Positions 1-5,741 of a DNA stretch of 26,778 bases are shown here, one piece after another. The position numbers were made by a program, and so were the translations under genes. Each line of letters opens with the position of its first letter. Position 1 is the first letter of the stretch. Location of the stretch: positions 1 through 26,778 of IMG/VR virus record IMGVR_UViG_3300027858_000343; one strand, 5' to 3'. This DNA comes from a virus. Below the pieces are notes generated by a model. It was not told the origin of the DNA. It saw only the letters and a program-made list of their open reading frames with translations, and did no database searches.

Positions 1-66
1 ACTCCAATATGATTAAGTAACTTCACTTATGAATTCCTGGATCAGTTTTAACCTTTCTTCTGGAGT

Positions 67-399
67 TCATCCAGCGCCGGTCTCAGGACGAGTTGTTTGT
101 GCGCCCTTCATGATTTGCTGGAGAGCAGCAACGGCGGTGCCTAATTCATCCACAGTTCGGGCCAAATCAGCCTCTGCCACCTTCTTCACACCGACCGACT
201 CACTGATATCAACTCCTGCTCTCGGCAAAATAGCTTCTGCCAGAAATGCCTGACTGATCAGATTCATTGAATGCTGATGTGAAGCGGCATTTAGTGCAGC
301 CAGTGATCCAGCTTGAGCGATACCTGAAGCGGTAGCGTTTGCGATAACCTTAAAGTTTGAATTTGCAACGTCTGATACAATAGTTTCATCTAAAGGCAT
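67..399 (-). CDS. RebB-like (R-body / killing-trait family) protein
   Basis: The 110-residue product begins with a roughly 55-residue stretch rich in Ala, Ser, Asn and Gln (VANSNFKVIANATASG, then AALNAASHQHSMNLISQAFLAEAI). Its pattern matches my knowledge of the RebB family: V-DxV-NxNxKV-A near the N-terminus, then a small-residue helix ending NAxxxQ-xxxI-QA. RebB proteins polymerise into R-bodies, retractile protein ribbons best known from Caedibacter. The C-terminal half (SVGVKKVAEADLARTVDELGTAVAALQQIMKGAQ) is predicted helical and lacks a known motif. An SD sequence (AGGAG, 410-414 read leftwards) lies just before the ATG. The gene is 3 bp downstream of the hendecad-repeat gene, so the two are probably one transcript. 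Base composition is unlike its neighbours: 154 of 300 bases in 61-360 are G or C. The family call rests on pattern memory, not a search; another small Ala-rich helical polymer is possible. Confidence 0.55.
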   Translation of the reverse strand: MPLDETIVSDVANSNFKVIANATASGIAQAGSLAALNAASHQHSMNLISQAFLAEAILPRAGVDISESVGVKKVAEADLARTVDELGTAVAALQQIMKGAQTTRPETGAG

Positions 400-402
400 A
401 AT

Positions 403-591
403 TTAGTTCTCCTTCATATTCTCAAGATTTTCCTCACTTTTTTTAATGATTGCCATTAAAGAATCTTCATGTTCTTTTACAAGTTTAGTTAATGATTCTT
501 GATAAAGATTAACTGTATCATTTAATGTCTCTTTATGTATGGCTATCATTTCTTCAAGAGAGTCTTGATACTGTTTAAATAGTTTGTCCAT
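403..591 (-). CDS. Small hendecad-repeat coiled-coil protein
   Basis: This 62-residue, charged, helical protein has no family I recognise. After a 7-residue lead (MDKLFKQ) it divides exactly into five 11-residue units: YQDSLEEMIAI, HKETLNDTVNL, YQESLTKLVKE, HEDSLMAIIKK, SEENLENMKEN. Each unit has an acidic residue at position 3 and Leu at position 5, which is the signature of a hendecad coiled coil (right-handed or nearly straight superhelix). It has no signal peptide or membrane segment. An AAAGGAG site precedes the ATG. It sits immediately upstream of the RebB-like gene in the same orientation, so it may be a partner or a spacer protein, but that is inference from position alone. Confidence 0.75.
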   Translation of the reverse strand: MDKLFKQYQDSLEEMIAIHKETLNDTVNLYQESLTKLVKEHEDSLMAIIKKSEENLENMKEN

Positions 592-631
592 AATTTAAAT
601 CTCCTTTGTCAATTGTTGAATTGGGTTTATG

Positions 632-660
632 TTATCTTTTCTGCATAAGCATCACCTCCT
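632..660 (-). promoter_or_regulatory. Ten-base perfect Shine-Dalgarno and 4-codon minicistron
   Basis: Read leftwards, AGGAGGTGAT (660-651) is fully complementary to the canonical 16S rRNA 3' end. Eight bases later comes ATG CAG AAA AGA TAA (646-632), a possible four-codon minicistron (MQKR). It lies between the cupin gene and the coiled-coil gene. It could be a leader or ribosome-loading site for the genes downstream, or the relic of a lost start. No peptide function is implied. Confidence 0.35.
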
Positions 661-664
661 GACT

Positions 665-988
665 TTAAATCCTTATTGAATCATCTTCTGAATGGTGAGT
701 AGAAATTTCATAGAATACACAAGAATTGCCTTCACTACGAAAACGGTGTCTGCTGTAGGGCTTTACACGAATGGTTTTTTGAGGATAAACTTTACAGGGT
801 ATTTCATTAATATCTATTTCTAATACTCCCCTTACTACAAAAAAAGTTTCATCTTTTAATTTATGATAATGATACTTGCCACCAGATGACCATCTATGAT
901 GAACACAGGTAATCATTTTCCAGCAATAAAAATTAGTATTGATAAACCAAATTTCCATTCCCCAAGGTTTCATTACAAATGGATACAT
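665..988 (-). CDS. Small cupin-fold protein
   Basis: This is a single-domain cupin of 107 residues. Motif 1 is visible as G37-K-Y-H40-Y-H42-K-L-K-D-E47-T-F-F-V-V-R-G54, with H40, H42 and E47 as metal ligands, and motif 2 as RVKPYSRHRF with H81 as the fourth ligand. The start KPWGMEIWF and the end EISTHHSEDDSIRI resemble small cupins related to mannose-6-phosphate isomerase and other sugar-phosphate or nucleotide-sugar enzymes. The substrate cannot be read from the sequence. It lies 6 bp downstream of the small membrane protein and near a methyltransferase. The pair could modify a glycan or a small metabolite during infection, which is inference. Confidence 0.75.
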   Translation of the reverse strand: MYPFVMKPWGMEIWFINTNFYCWKMITCVHHRWSSGGKYHYHKLKDETFFVVRGVLEIDINEIPCKVYPQKTIRVKPYSRHRFRSEGNSCVFYEISTHHSEDDSIRI

Positions 989-994
989 TATTTT

Positions 995-1129
995 TTAAAC
1001 CCATTCTAAATGTGAAAGTAATAATAAAAATCCTTTGATTATAAACCAAGCTACGATAGATCCTGCAACTCCCACGATTATGCCAAACCAAAACAAAGGT
1101 GAAAAATCTATAAAACCTTTTTGATTCAT
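995..1129 (-). CDS. Small single-span membrane protein (44 aa)
   Basis: This short ORF starts with ATG at 1129-1127, overlapping the TAA of the methyltransferase gene as TAATG, a typical coupled start. The product begins MNQKGFIDFSPLFWFG, continues with a hydrophobic helix (IIVGVAGSIVAWFIIKG, about residues 17-33), and ends FLLLLSHLEWV. That is one transmembrane helix plus a second hydrophobic patch. The coupling and the clean hydrophobic segment support it over the longer overlapping frame at 933-1148. Small phage proteins of this shape include holin-like and host-envelope-interacting peptides, but there is no endolysin nearby, so no function is assigned. Confidence 0.6.
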   Translation of the reverse strand: MNQKGFIDFSPLFWFGIIVGVAGSIVAWFIIKGFLLLLSHLEWV

Positions 1130-1806
1130 TAAAAGAATCTCCCAACAATTGATGTATCGTTAAACCAAAACATATCTTTGGGTTTCATTTGTTGTTCATA
1201 ATATTCATTCAATGCCTCTGTAACTCCAGGCCATCCTGCATAATCATGCCAAAAGATGATTCCATTTTTCTTAATCATCTTATGGGCATTGTATGAGTCG
1301 TTTTTGCAGTTTTCATAAGTATGGGAAGCATCGATAAATAAAAAATCAATTTCATCTTTATATCTACTGAATTTAATTTTAGCAGTATCTTCCCAAATTT
1401 GTTGTATTCGTGAAGTAATTTCCTGATCTTGTCCTTTCCACAATTTAGCTTTATTGCCTACATATCCACTTTCATCCAATCCTCTTAAATTACCTTTATC
1501 TTCTAATGGAAATTTTGTTCTGTGTTTTTTATTTTTTGGAAGATCAATAGTGGTAATGATTGCCCCTTCATAGTTGATTGCCATATTCAAAGTAGTCCTG
1601 CCATTGAATGTGCCAAACTCCATAATGTGTTTTGGCTTAAACAAAGAAACAGCCATTACAATAGTAAATAATTCAGTTAAGGAAATATTACCGGAAACAT
1701 ATTTTAAACATTTGAATTTGATTGTGGTAAAATCATCGAGTCCTTTTTCTTCAATTAGATCGATGAATGATTTCCTGGGGATAATGGGTTCGGGTCTATC
1801 CGTCAT
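1129..1806 (-). CDS. Class I SAM-dependent methyltransferase (Methyltransf_24-like)
   Basis: The 225-residue protein has a Rossmann methyltransferase layout. Motif I is EFGTFNGRTT (residues 63-72), an acidic residue ends strand beta2 (ITTIDLP, D88), the post-strand motif is DFLFIDASHTYE (154-165), and IIFWHDYAGWPG (183-194) follows. The FIDAxHxYE and WHDY signatures are typical of the cephalosporin-hydroxylase / Methyltransf_24 group, which often acts on small molecules or sugars, not DNA. No DNA-methyltransferase target domain is seen. The start overlaps the end of the zinc-finger gene (ATG at 1806, upstream stop at 1796), so translation is probably coupled. The substrate is unknown. Confidence 0.8.
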   Translation of the reverse strand: MTDRPEPIIPRKSFIDLIEEKGLDDFTTIKFKCLKYVSGNISLTELFTIVMAVSLFKPKHIMEFGTFNGRTTLNMAINYEGAIITTIDLPKNKKHRTKFPLEDKGNLRGLDESGYVGNKAKLWKGQDQEITSRIQQIWEDTAKIKFSRYKDEIDFLFIDASHTYENCKNDSYNAHKMIKKNGIIFWHDYAGWPGVTEALNEYYEQQMKPKDMFWFNDTSIVGRFF

Positions 1807-2134
1807 TTGGGTTGGTTCCTTTTTTAAGCAATGCTAATTTAGCCCTTTTTGCCATCATGCGTTTTCGATAAGATTTGCGATTTTGAATTCCTTTACATTT
1901 TTTGCAAATAAGATTTTGCTGCTTAATTGCCCAATTACCCCAATTTTTACCTTTGATTAATTCTTTATCACAAAATTTACAGGTAGGTTTTTGATTAAGA
2001 GTGGTAAATCTTCTGTGCGCTCCACCGATATGTCCTGCTAATGATTCTTTTCTATGGAAAATCTTTTTACAATATGGGCATTCAAATTCTCCATAATCTT
2101 TTTTAACCGCAATTTTATATCTGTAAATAGCCAC
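1796..2134 (-). CDS. Zinc-finger protein (C2H2 plus four-Cys ribbon)
   Basis: This is a 112-residue basic protein with two metal-binding sites. A classical C2H2 finger, FECPYCKKIFHRKESLAGHIGG, has C19, C22, H35 and H40. A second site has C52-x2-C55 and C77-x2-C80. The C-terminal tail is very basic (KSYRKRMMAKRAKLALLKKG). Such proteins bind DNA or RNA. The second site resembles the zinc ribbons of some HNH-type phage proteins, but no HNH catalytic residues are present. The AAAAGGAAGG SD directly follows the terminator of the upstream Lys-rich gene, so this gene may depend on readthrough or its own promoter. Confidence 0.7.
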   Translation of the reverse strand: MAIYRYKIAVKKDYGEFECPYCKKIFHRKESLAGHIGGAHRRFTTLNQKPTCKFCDKELIKGKNWGNWAIKQQNLICKKCKGIQNRKSYRKRMMAKRAKLALLKKGTNPNDG

Positions 2135-2149
2135 ATTAACCTTCCTTTT

Positions 2150-2202
2150 AAAAAAAATACCCCTATTGGAAGGGTAATTAAAAATGTATTATCCAATAGG
2201 GG
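2150..2202 (-). terminator. Rho-independent terminator after the Lys-rich gene
   Basis: Read leftwards, CCCCTATTGGA (2202-2192) pairs perfectly with TCCAATAGGGG (2170-2160), an 11-bp stem. TATTTTTTTT follows at once (2159-2150). The loop is long (21 nt, AT-rich). It lies 23 bp past the stop of the Lys-rich gene. Confidence 0.75.
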
Positions 2203-2225
2203 CATATGTAAACACTCTATCCAAA

Positions 2226-2597
2226 TTATGCGGTTTTTTCGTAAACAGGTTTTAGACCTTGTTTGGATTTCATCAATGCTTTGCGAAAAGCAGAAGTTTG
2301 TTTATTAAACAATGTGATCGCTTTATTGGTTTCAACGGCTGCTTTCATCTTATCGCCATTTTCATAGCAATATTTGTTCAGAAGCTCTGCAAACGTATCA
2401 AAGTGTTTTTCCAGGGCAGCATACGACTTTACAACTGCGGCCTCGTCACGCTTCAATAAAGTGTATCCAACGGCGATTTTTTTGGTGGCCTTTGGCCCAG
2501 GTTTCTTTCGTGTTTTTGTTTCAACCTCTTTGGACTTGGCTTGGAGGTTCTTTCTGCCTTTAGATGTTGTTTTGGATTGGACTTTCTTTTTAACCAT
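2226..2597 (-). CDS. Lys-rich, probable nucleic-acid-binding protein
   Basis: The 123-residue product has a strongly basic N-terminal arm (about residues 1-42) ending TRKKPGPKATKK, an AT-hook-like or histone-tail-like element. A helical domain follows (about 45-123: KRDEAAVVKSYAALEKHFDTF, MKAAVETNKAITLFNKQTSAFRKALMK). I recognise no family. The composition suggests a DNA-compacting or internal virion protein. G+C is raised (77 of 180 in 2341-2520), as in the major capsid gene, and the gene has its own strong SD (AAAGGAG) and terminator. All of this suggests high expression. Function is inferred from composition only. Confidence 0.65.
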   Translation of the reverse strand: MVKKKVQSKTTSKGRKNLQAKSKEVETKTRKKPGPKATKKIAVGYTLLKRDEAAVVKSYAALEKHFDTFAELLNKYCYENGDKMKAAVETNKAITLFNKQTSAFRKALMKSKQGLKPVYEKTA

Positions 2598-2608
2598 GAT
2601 AATCTCCT

Positions 2609-3073
2609 TTATTCTTGGGTTTTAACAATAGCAACAGGTTTGCCATATTCCTCTGCCAATATGATAACAAGAGTGTTTACCACCTTACCAAACCATTTGG
2701 TGATTTGGTGAAAGATACAATTTGAATGCATTGTTTTAATAATACCATAAAATTCATTATGAATTGATCCCATTGATTCAATTTTACCTTTATCATCGAT
2801 ATTTAATGGTTCCTTTCGATTGAAATCAAGTTGTAGATCAATATCTTCCCAATCAAAAGAGTTTATCAATTCTGGTTGGATTCCCATTTGTTCCAACCAC
2901 TCATGAGCATCAGGAAGAATTATAATGAATGTTTTATTATCTGTGAGCAATGTGTCTGATCTATATAGACGTTTACTCATTGATGGAAATAAAAGATCAT
3001 TTTTAGCTTGAAGTTTCTTTTTCAATGGGTGTTTTTTTTGTTCCGGTTTAATCGATAGTTTTTTTCTTGCCAT
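2609..3073 (-). CDS. Unrecognised protein, basic N-terminus
   Basis: This 154-residue protein has a Lys-rich N-terminus (MARKKLSIKPEQKKHPLKKKLQ). A mixed alpha/beta body follows, with an acidic middle (INSFDWEDIDLQLDFNRKEP) and a hydrophobic C-terminal region (KVVNTLVIILAEEYGKPVAIV). No motif or family is recognised. The strong SD (TAGGAGAGG) and tight spacing of 11 bp on both sides support a real gene within the leftward operon. The similar basic starts of this and the next protein (MARKK, MVKKK) may mean both bind nucleic acid. Confidence 0.7.
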   Translation of the reverse strand: MARKKLSIKPEQKKHPLKKKLQAKNDLLFPSMSKRLYRSDTLLTDNKTFIIILPDAHEWLEQMGIQPELINSFDWEDIDLQLDFNRKEPLNIDDKGKIESMGSIHNEFYGIIKTMHSNCIFHQITKWFGKVVNTLVIILAEEYGKPVAIVKTQE

Positions 3074-3084
3074 AGTAACCTCTC

Positions 3085-3732
3085 CTAATGATCATATTGA
3101 CGATCATACTTATTGAAAAAATAATTCCAGATATTGACATTGTGAAGATCAAAAGCATAATCTTCAAGGTCATAGTCATATCCAGGAGTATCGAGTTTTT
3201 TACCTATATCGACTTGTATAATTTGAAAGTAAAGATCCATTGGTTCCCATAGATGACAACAAAAATTTGGATCGACAAATTCAGGTTGTTTTCCCAGGTA
3301 ATCCATTCTTTGTTGACTACGATTTAAAATGTGTCGGCATTTGCCTGAGAAAACATGGATCTTATTTTTGGGTTTTTTTGCGGATAAAAGTTTGAAATGT
3401 AAATTGGTATATCCATTGAAATAATTACAGCAGAAACATTTACCGAATCGGCAAAACCAATCAACACTAAAAAGATCAAGTAACCTTGGGGTAATATATT
3501 TTTCTATATTTTTAGGCCAGGAATTATCCAAAGTGGTGTTTGGGTTTCCCTGTAATTCCTCTATGTCTATTTGTCCGTAATGGGCAGCAATGGCAAAGAT
3601 CTTCTGCTTTCTTTCCTGCTCTTGATCTTCAGTCATCATGCGATAATTGACAAATTTAGAATAGGAAATTTTCAAATGAACTTTTTTCCAATCTGGTAGA
3701 TTTAAAAATTCGATTTCGTCTTTAATAACCAT
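3085..3732 (-). CDS. Unrecognised protein with Cys/His cluster
   Basis: The 215-residue product has a central cluster of potential metal ligands: C94, C99, C101 and C102 (FCRFGKCFCCNYF), C132 and H134 (KCRHI), then C158, C159 and H160 (FCCHLWEP). That spacing would suit one or two zinc sites, but I do not recognise the family. The C-terminus is acidic and aromatic. An AAGGGGGG SD precedes the ATG. It follows the replication ORF by about 46 bp, so an accessory replication role is possible but unproven. Confidence 0.7.
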   Translation of the reverse strand: MVIKDEIEFLNLPDWKKVHLKISYSKFVNYRMMTEDQEQERKQKIFAIAAHYGQIDIEELQGNPNTTLDNSWPKNIEKYITPRLLDLFSVDWFCRFGKCFCCNYFNGYTNLHFKLLSAKKPKNKIHVFSGKCRHILNRSQQRMDYLGKQPEFVDPNFCCHLWEPMDLYFQIIQVDIGKKLDTPGYDYDLEDYAFDLHNVNIWNYFFNKYDRQYDH

Positions 3733-3778
3733 AAATTCCCCCCTTTTTGATCCAAGTTATTCCATATAAACCGCTTTG

Positions 3779-5515
3779 TCAAGTCCTGATTGGCCTCCAA
3801 AATTTTTCCAATCCGTATTCTCCACGCATTTTTTGATGAACAAATTGTATGAAATCATGATAATTGCATAATCTAATTATATCTGGATTTTTAGCAGACT
3901 CTAAATGCCAATCACAATATTGCTCCAATATCGATGCTGTTTCATAACCATCGATTATTTTTGGTCGGGTTAGATTCATTTTGTATAACTCTCTTTTACA
4001 TGATTTCATTTTGTTGATTTTCATATCCAGATCTTGATCAAATTTACTATGCCACTTGTTCCAATATTCTTTTCCTTTTTCTCTATCATCTCGAAAAAAT
4101 GAATCAATGATTATTTCCTCATATCGTTTCGATGCATCTTTTTCTTTACTTCTGTAATGGTGTAGTCGTTTTGTAAATTCATCTTCATCTTCAACAAAGT
4201 AAGTTTTCAATCCATAACGATTACGAGACAGGAGTATATCATCAAGTTTCCATTTGCCTTTATAGTTATAAAGCCAATTGTTTTGCGCCCCGAATCGTTC
4301 AAGGCGATCAATGATAGCTAAAAACTTGGTCATATCGTTATTACATCTAAATTTTAACACATAGTTTGTTAGTATCATTATTCGTGTATAGGTATTTGAT
4401 TCATGATTAGTTCTGTGCTTTGAAAAATGTGAATCATCAACATTGTTCCAATAGCGCAAAATGTAATCGGTTGATTCATGATTGAGAGGTTCATTGGAAA
4501 AAAATAATTTAAGGTAATCTGAAAGAAGGGATCGTACTCTTTTTTGAGCAACAACATGCTGTACATTTAATTTCTTTTCTGAAAATATTTTGTTAAAATC
4601 AAAATCATAAGTATGTATACCAACGTGGTCTAATAGGTTTCTTCTTTTTTCATCAGGCAAATTGAAAAGATCATAATCAACAGAGGAAATTAATTCATTG
4701 AAACCAACAAAGGTTTTGTCCAACAAGGGTTTTGTTTCTGGTTGGGTTACAGTTAACTTATACCTTGGAATTCTTTTCATAGTATCTTTGTTCCTTTCAG
4801 TGTCCTTAGAAAAAGAAAAAGTGTCGTGAGAGGTGCAGTTGCGAAGCGGCTGCACATCATACGAAGTATGATGTTTTTCTTTAAAGCACTTAGTAGAGAG
4901 TTGACTATAATAATAGTTAATAGAATATATATAATATATTATGCATCGAAATTTTTGTAATGATCCCTGTAGTTTAGATACCAAATGGTTGCCCCTACCT
5001 TCCAAGAGGGGCAACCGTTTGCCTTGGAGGGGCAACCGTTTGATATCTAAGTTATTGATTCTGCATTCTAATTTGATTTTGAGGGGGTTGTTCGGAAGGA
5101 GGATTGATTTTTCGTGGTTGTCTTTTGGTTTTTCCGCATTATCTGAGAATATGTAAAATCTTAATAGTATTTTTCTTTTGACCAACCTCCTAATGGCCCT
5201 TTGAATCGATTGTCTTTTGACCTTCAATCGATTAGCTAATGTTGTCATTTTTAAATAAACTGGAGATCCGTTTTTGAAGAAGTAGGTGTGAAGGTATCGG
5301 ATGATCTTTTTTTGGAGAGAGGAGAGTCCTTGATTTTGATAATAAGATGTGGGGTCTGAGTTTTCGGCCCAAGGACTATTTTCGATTAATCCTGTGTGAC
5401 GCACATAAAATTTTAAGTTATTCCAAAATTCTCTTTTTTCATCCCAATAAATACAGTTATTATTAAATAAGTAATTTTTTATTTGACATTCAATTATCTT
5501 TGTATTAAGATCCAT
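3779..5515 (-). CDS. Replication-initiator-type protein with winged HTH
   Basis: This is one open frame of 578 codons. Residues about 66-125 form a winged helix-turn-helix (LQKKIIRYLHTYFF, then MTTLANRLKVKRQSIQRAIRRLVKRKIL), as in phage and plasmid replication initiators. Residues about 157-180 (IKRLPLQGKRLPLLEGRG) are encoded by the iteron-like repeats. Residues about 186-245 are low-complexity and look like translated non-coding DNA (IIYYIYSINYYYSQL). From M246 (ATG at 4780-4778, with AAGGA at 4796-4792) a second, better-behaved domain of 333 residues runs to the end, with many Trp, Arg and Lys residues but no motif I recognise. An independent start at 4780 is therefore plausible. The initiator role is inferred from the wHTH and the internal origin-like DNA. 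A promoter lies at 5716-5689. Confidence 0.65.
   Translation of the reverse strand: MDLNTKIIECQIKNYLFNNNCIYWDEKREFWNNLKFYVRHTGLIENSPWAENSDPTSYYQNQGLSSLQKKIIRYLHTYFFKNGSPVYLKMTTLANRLKVKRQSIQRAIRRLVKRKILLRFYIFSDNAEKPKDNHEKSILLPNNPLKIKLECRINNLDIKRLPLQGKRLPLLEGRGNHLVSKLQGSLQKFRCIIYYIYSINYYYSQLSTKCFKEKHHTSYDVQPLRNCTSHDTFSFSKDTERNKDTMKRIPRYKLTVTQPETKPLLDKTFVGFNELISSVDYDLFNLPDEKRRNLLDHVGIHTYDFDFNKIFSEKKLNVQHVVAQKRVRSLLSDYLKLFFSNEPLNHESTDYILRYWNNVDDSHFSKHRTNHESNTYTRIMILTNYVLKFRCNNDMTKFLAIIDRLERFGAQNNWLYNYKGKWKLDDILLSRNRYGLKTYFVEDEDEFTKRLHHYRSKEKDASKRYEEIIIDSFFRDDREKGKEYWNKWHSKFDQDLDMKINKMKSCKRELYKMNLTRPKIIDGYETASILEQYCDWHLESAKNPDIIRLCNYHDFIQFVHQKMRGEYGLEKFWRPIRT
4833..4878. repeat. Two adjoining hairpins, possible rightward terminator
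   Basis: GTGCAG (4833-4838) pairs with CTGCAC (4850-4855). ACATCATAC (4854-4862) pairs perfectly with GTATGATGT (4866-4874) around a 3-nt GAA loop. TTTTTC follows on the + strand, so it could end antisense (rightward) transcripts. On the minus strand both hairpins have C-TTC-G type loops. They lie in the low-complexity middle of the replication ORF. Confidence 0.5.
4905..5050. other. Candidate replication origin (iterons plus AT-rich tract)
   Basis: AGGGGCAACCGTTTG occurs at 5007-5021 and again at 5028-5042, a 21-bp period (two helical turns). An inverted copy, CAAATGGTTGCCCCT, is at 4982-4996. The outer copies extend the match as TAGATA(C/T)CAAA... at the left end and ...TTTGATATCTA at the right. 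Next to them, 4905-4944 is almost pure A/T (ATAATAATAGTTAATAGAAT, then ATATATAATATATTAT), suitable as a DNA-unwinding element. Iterons inside the initiator gene are typical of lambdoid O-type origins. The origin call is inference. Confidence 0.55.
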
Positions 5516-5560
5516 TTATACACTCCGATCAAAGTTTCCTTCTGCTGCTTTATTGGAGAG

Positions 5561-5602
5561 TCAAACCTTTAAACTCCTTTCAGGTTTGATTAGTTTTGCC
5601 AT
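5561..5602 (-). other. Possible 13-codon leader peptide with inverted repeat
   Basis: In the leader of the replication ORF a short frame (ATG at 5602, stop TGA at 5563-5561) encodes MAKLIKPERSLKV behind an AAGGAGG site 12 nt away. It overlaps an 8-bp perfect inverted repeat, TCAAACCT (5561-5568) and AGGTTTGA (5582-5589), whose loop holds a GAAAGGAG sequence. This could be a translational control element or an operator. Confidence 0.35.
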
Positions 5603-5741
5603 TCGTTTTTTCAACCTCCTTGGAGGGAGATTTCGGGGTTGGTCTCCTGGGTCTCCCTTCATCCTGCAAAAAAATACGTAATTCTGGTATCATATCACAA
5701 TCCAAGTTAGTGTCAAGAAATTTTATAATTGCTTAATATAA
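5603..5741. other. Leader region of the replication ORF
   Basis: No gene is seen here. The stretch contains the leftward promoter, then self-complementary segments in the leader: CCTCC/GGAGG (5616-5627) and GGGAGA pairing with TCTCCC. The leader from the probable start to the ORF ATG is about 165 nt, long for a phage gene, so RNA-level control is possible. Confidence 0.4.
5689..5716 (-). promoter_or_regulatory. Sigma70-type promoter for the replication ORF
   Basis: Read leftwards, TTGACA (5716-5711), a 16-bp spacer and TATGAT (5694-5689) match the consensus in 11 of 12 positions. It lies between the 151-aa gene and the replication ORF and faces the latter. Confidence 0.7.

Noticed and set aside
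933-1148. 71-codon minus-strand frame
   Set aside because: It overlaps the cupin start and the methyltransferase end, has no SD, and its residues look unstructured. The 44-aa membrane frame at 995-1129 fits better.
4378-4566. 62-codon frame inside the replication ORF
   Set aside because: Shadow frame without SD.
4941-5156. 71-codon plus-strand frame across the iterons
   Set aside because: Its residues simply repeat the iteron translation, there is no SD, and it is antisense to the wHTH region.
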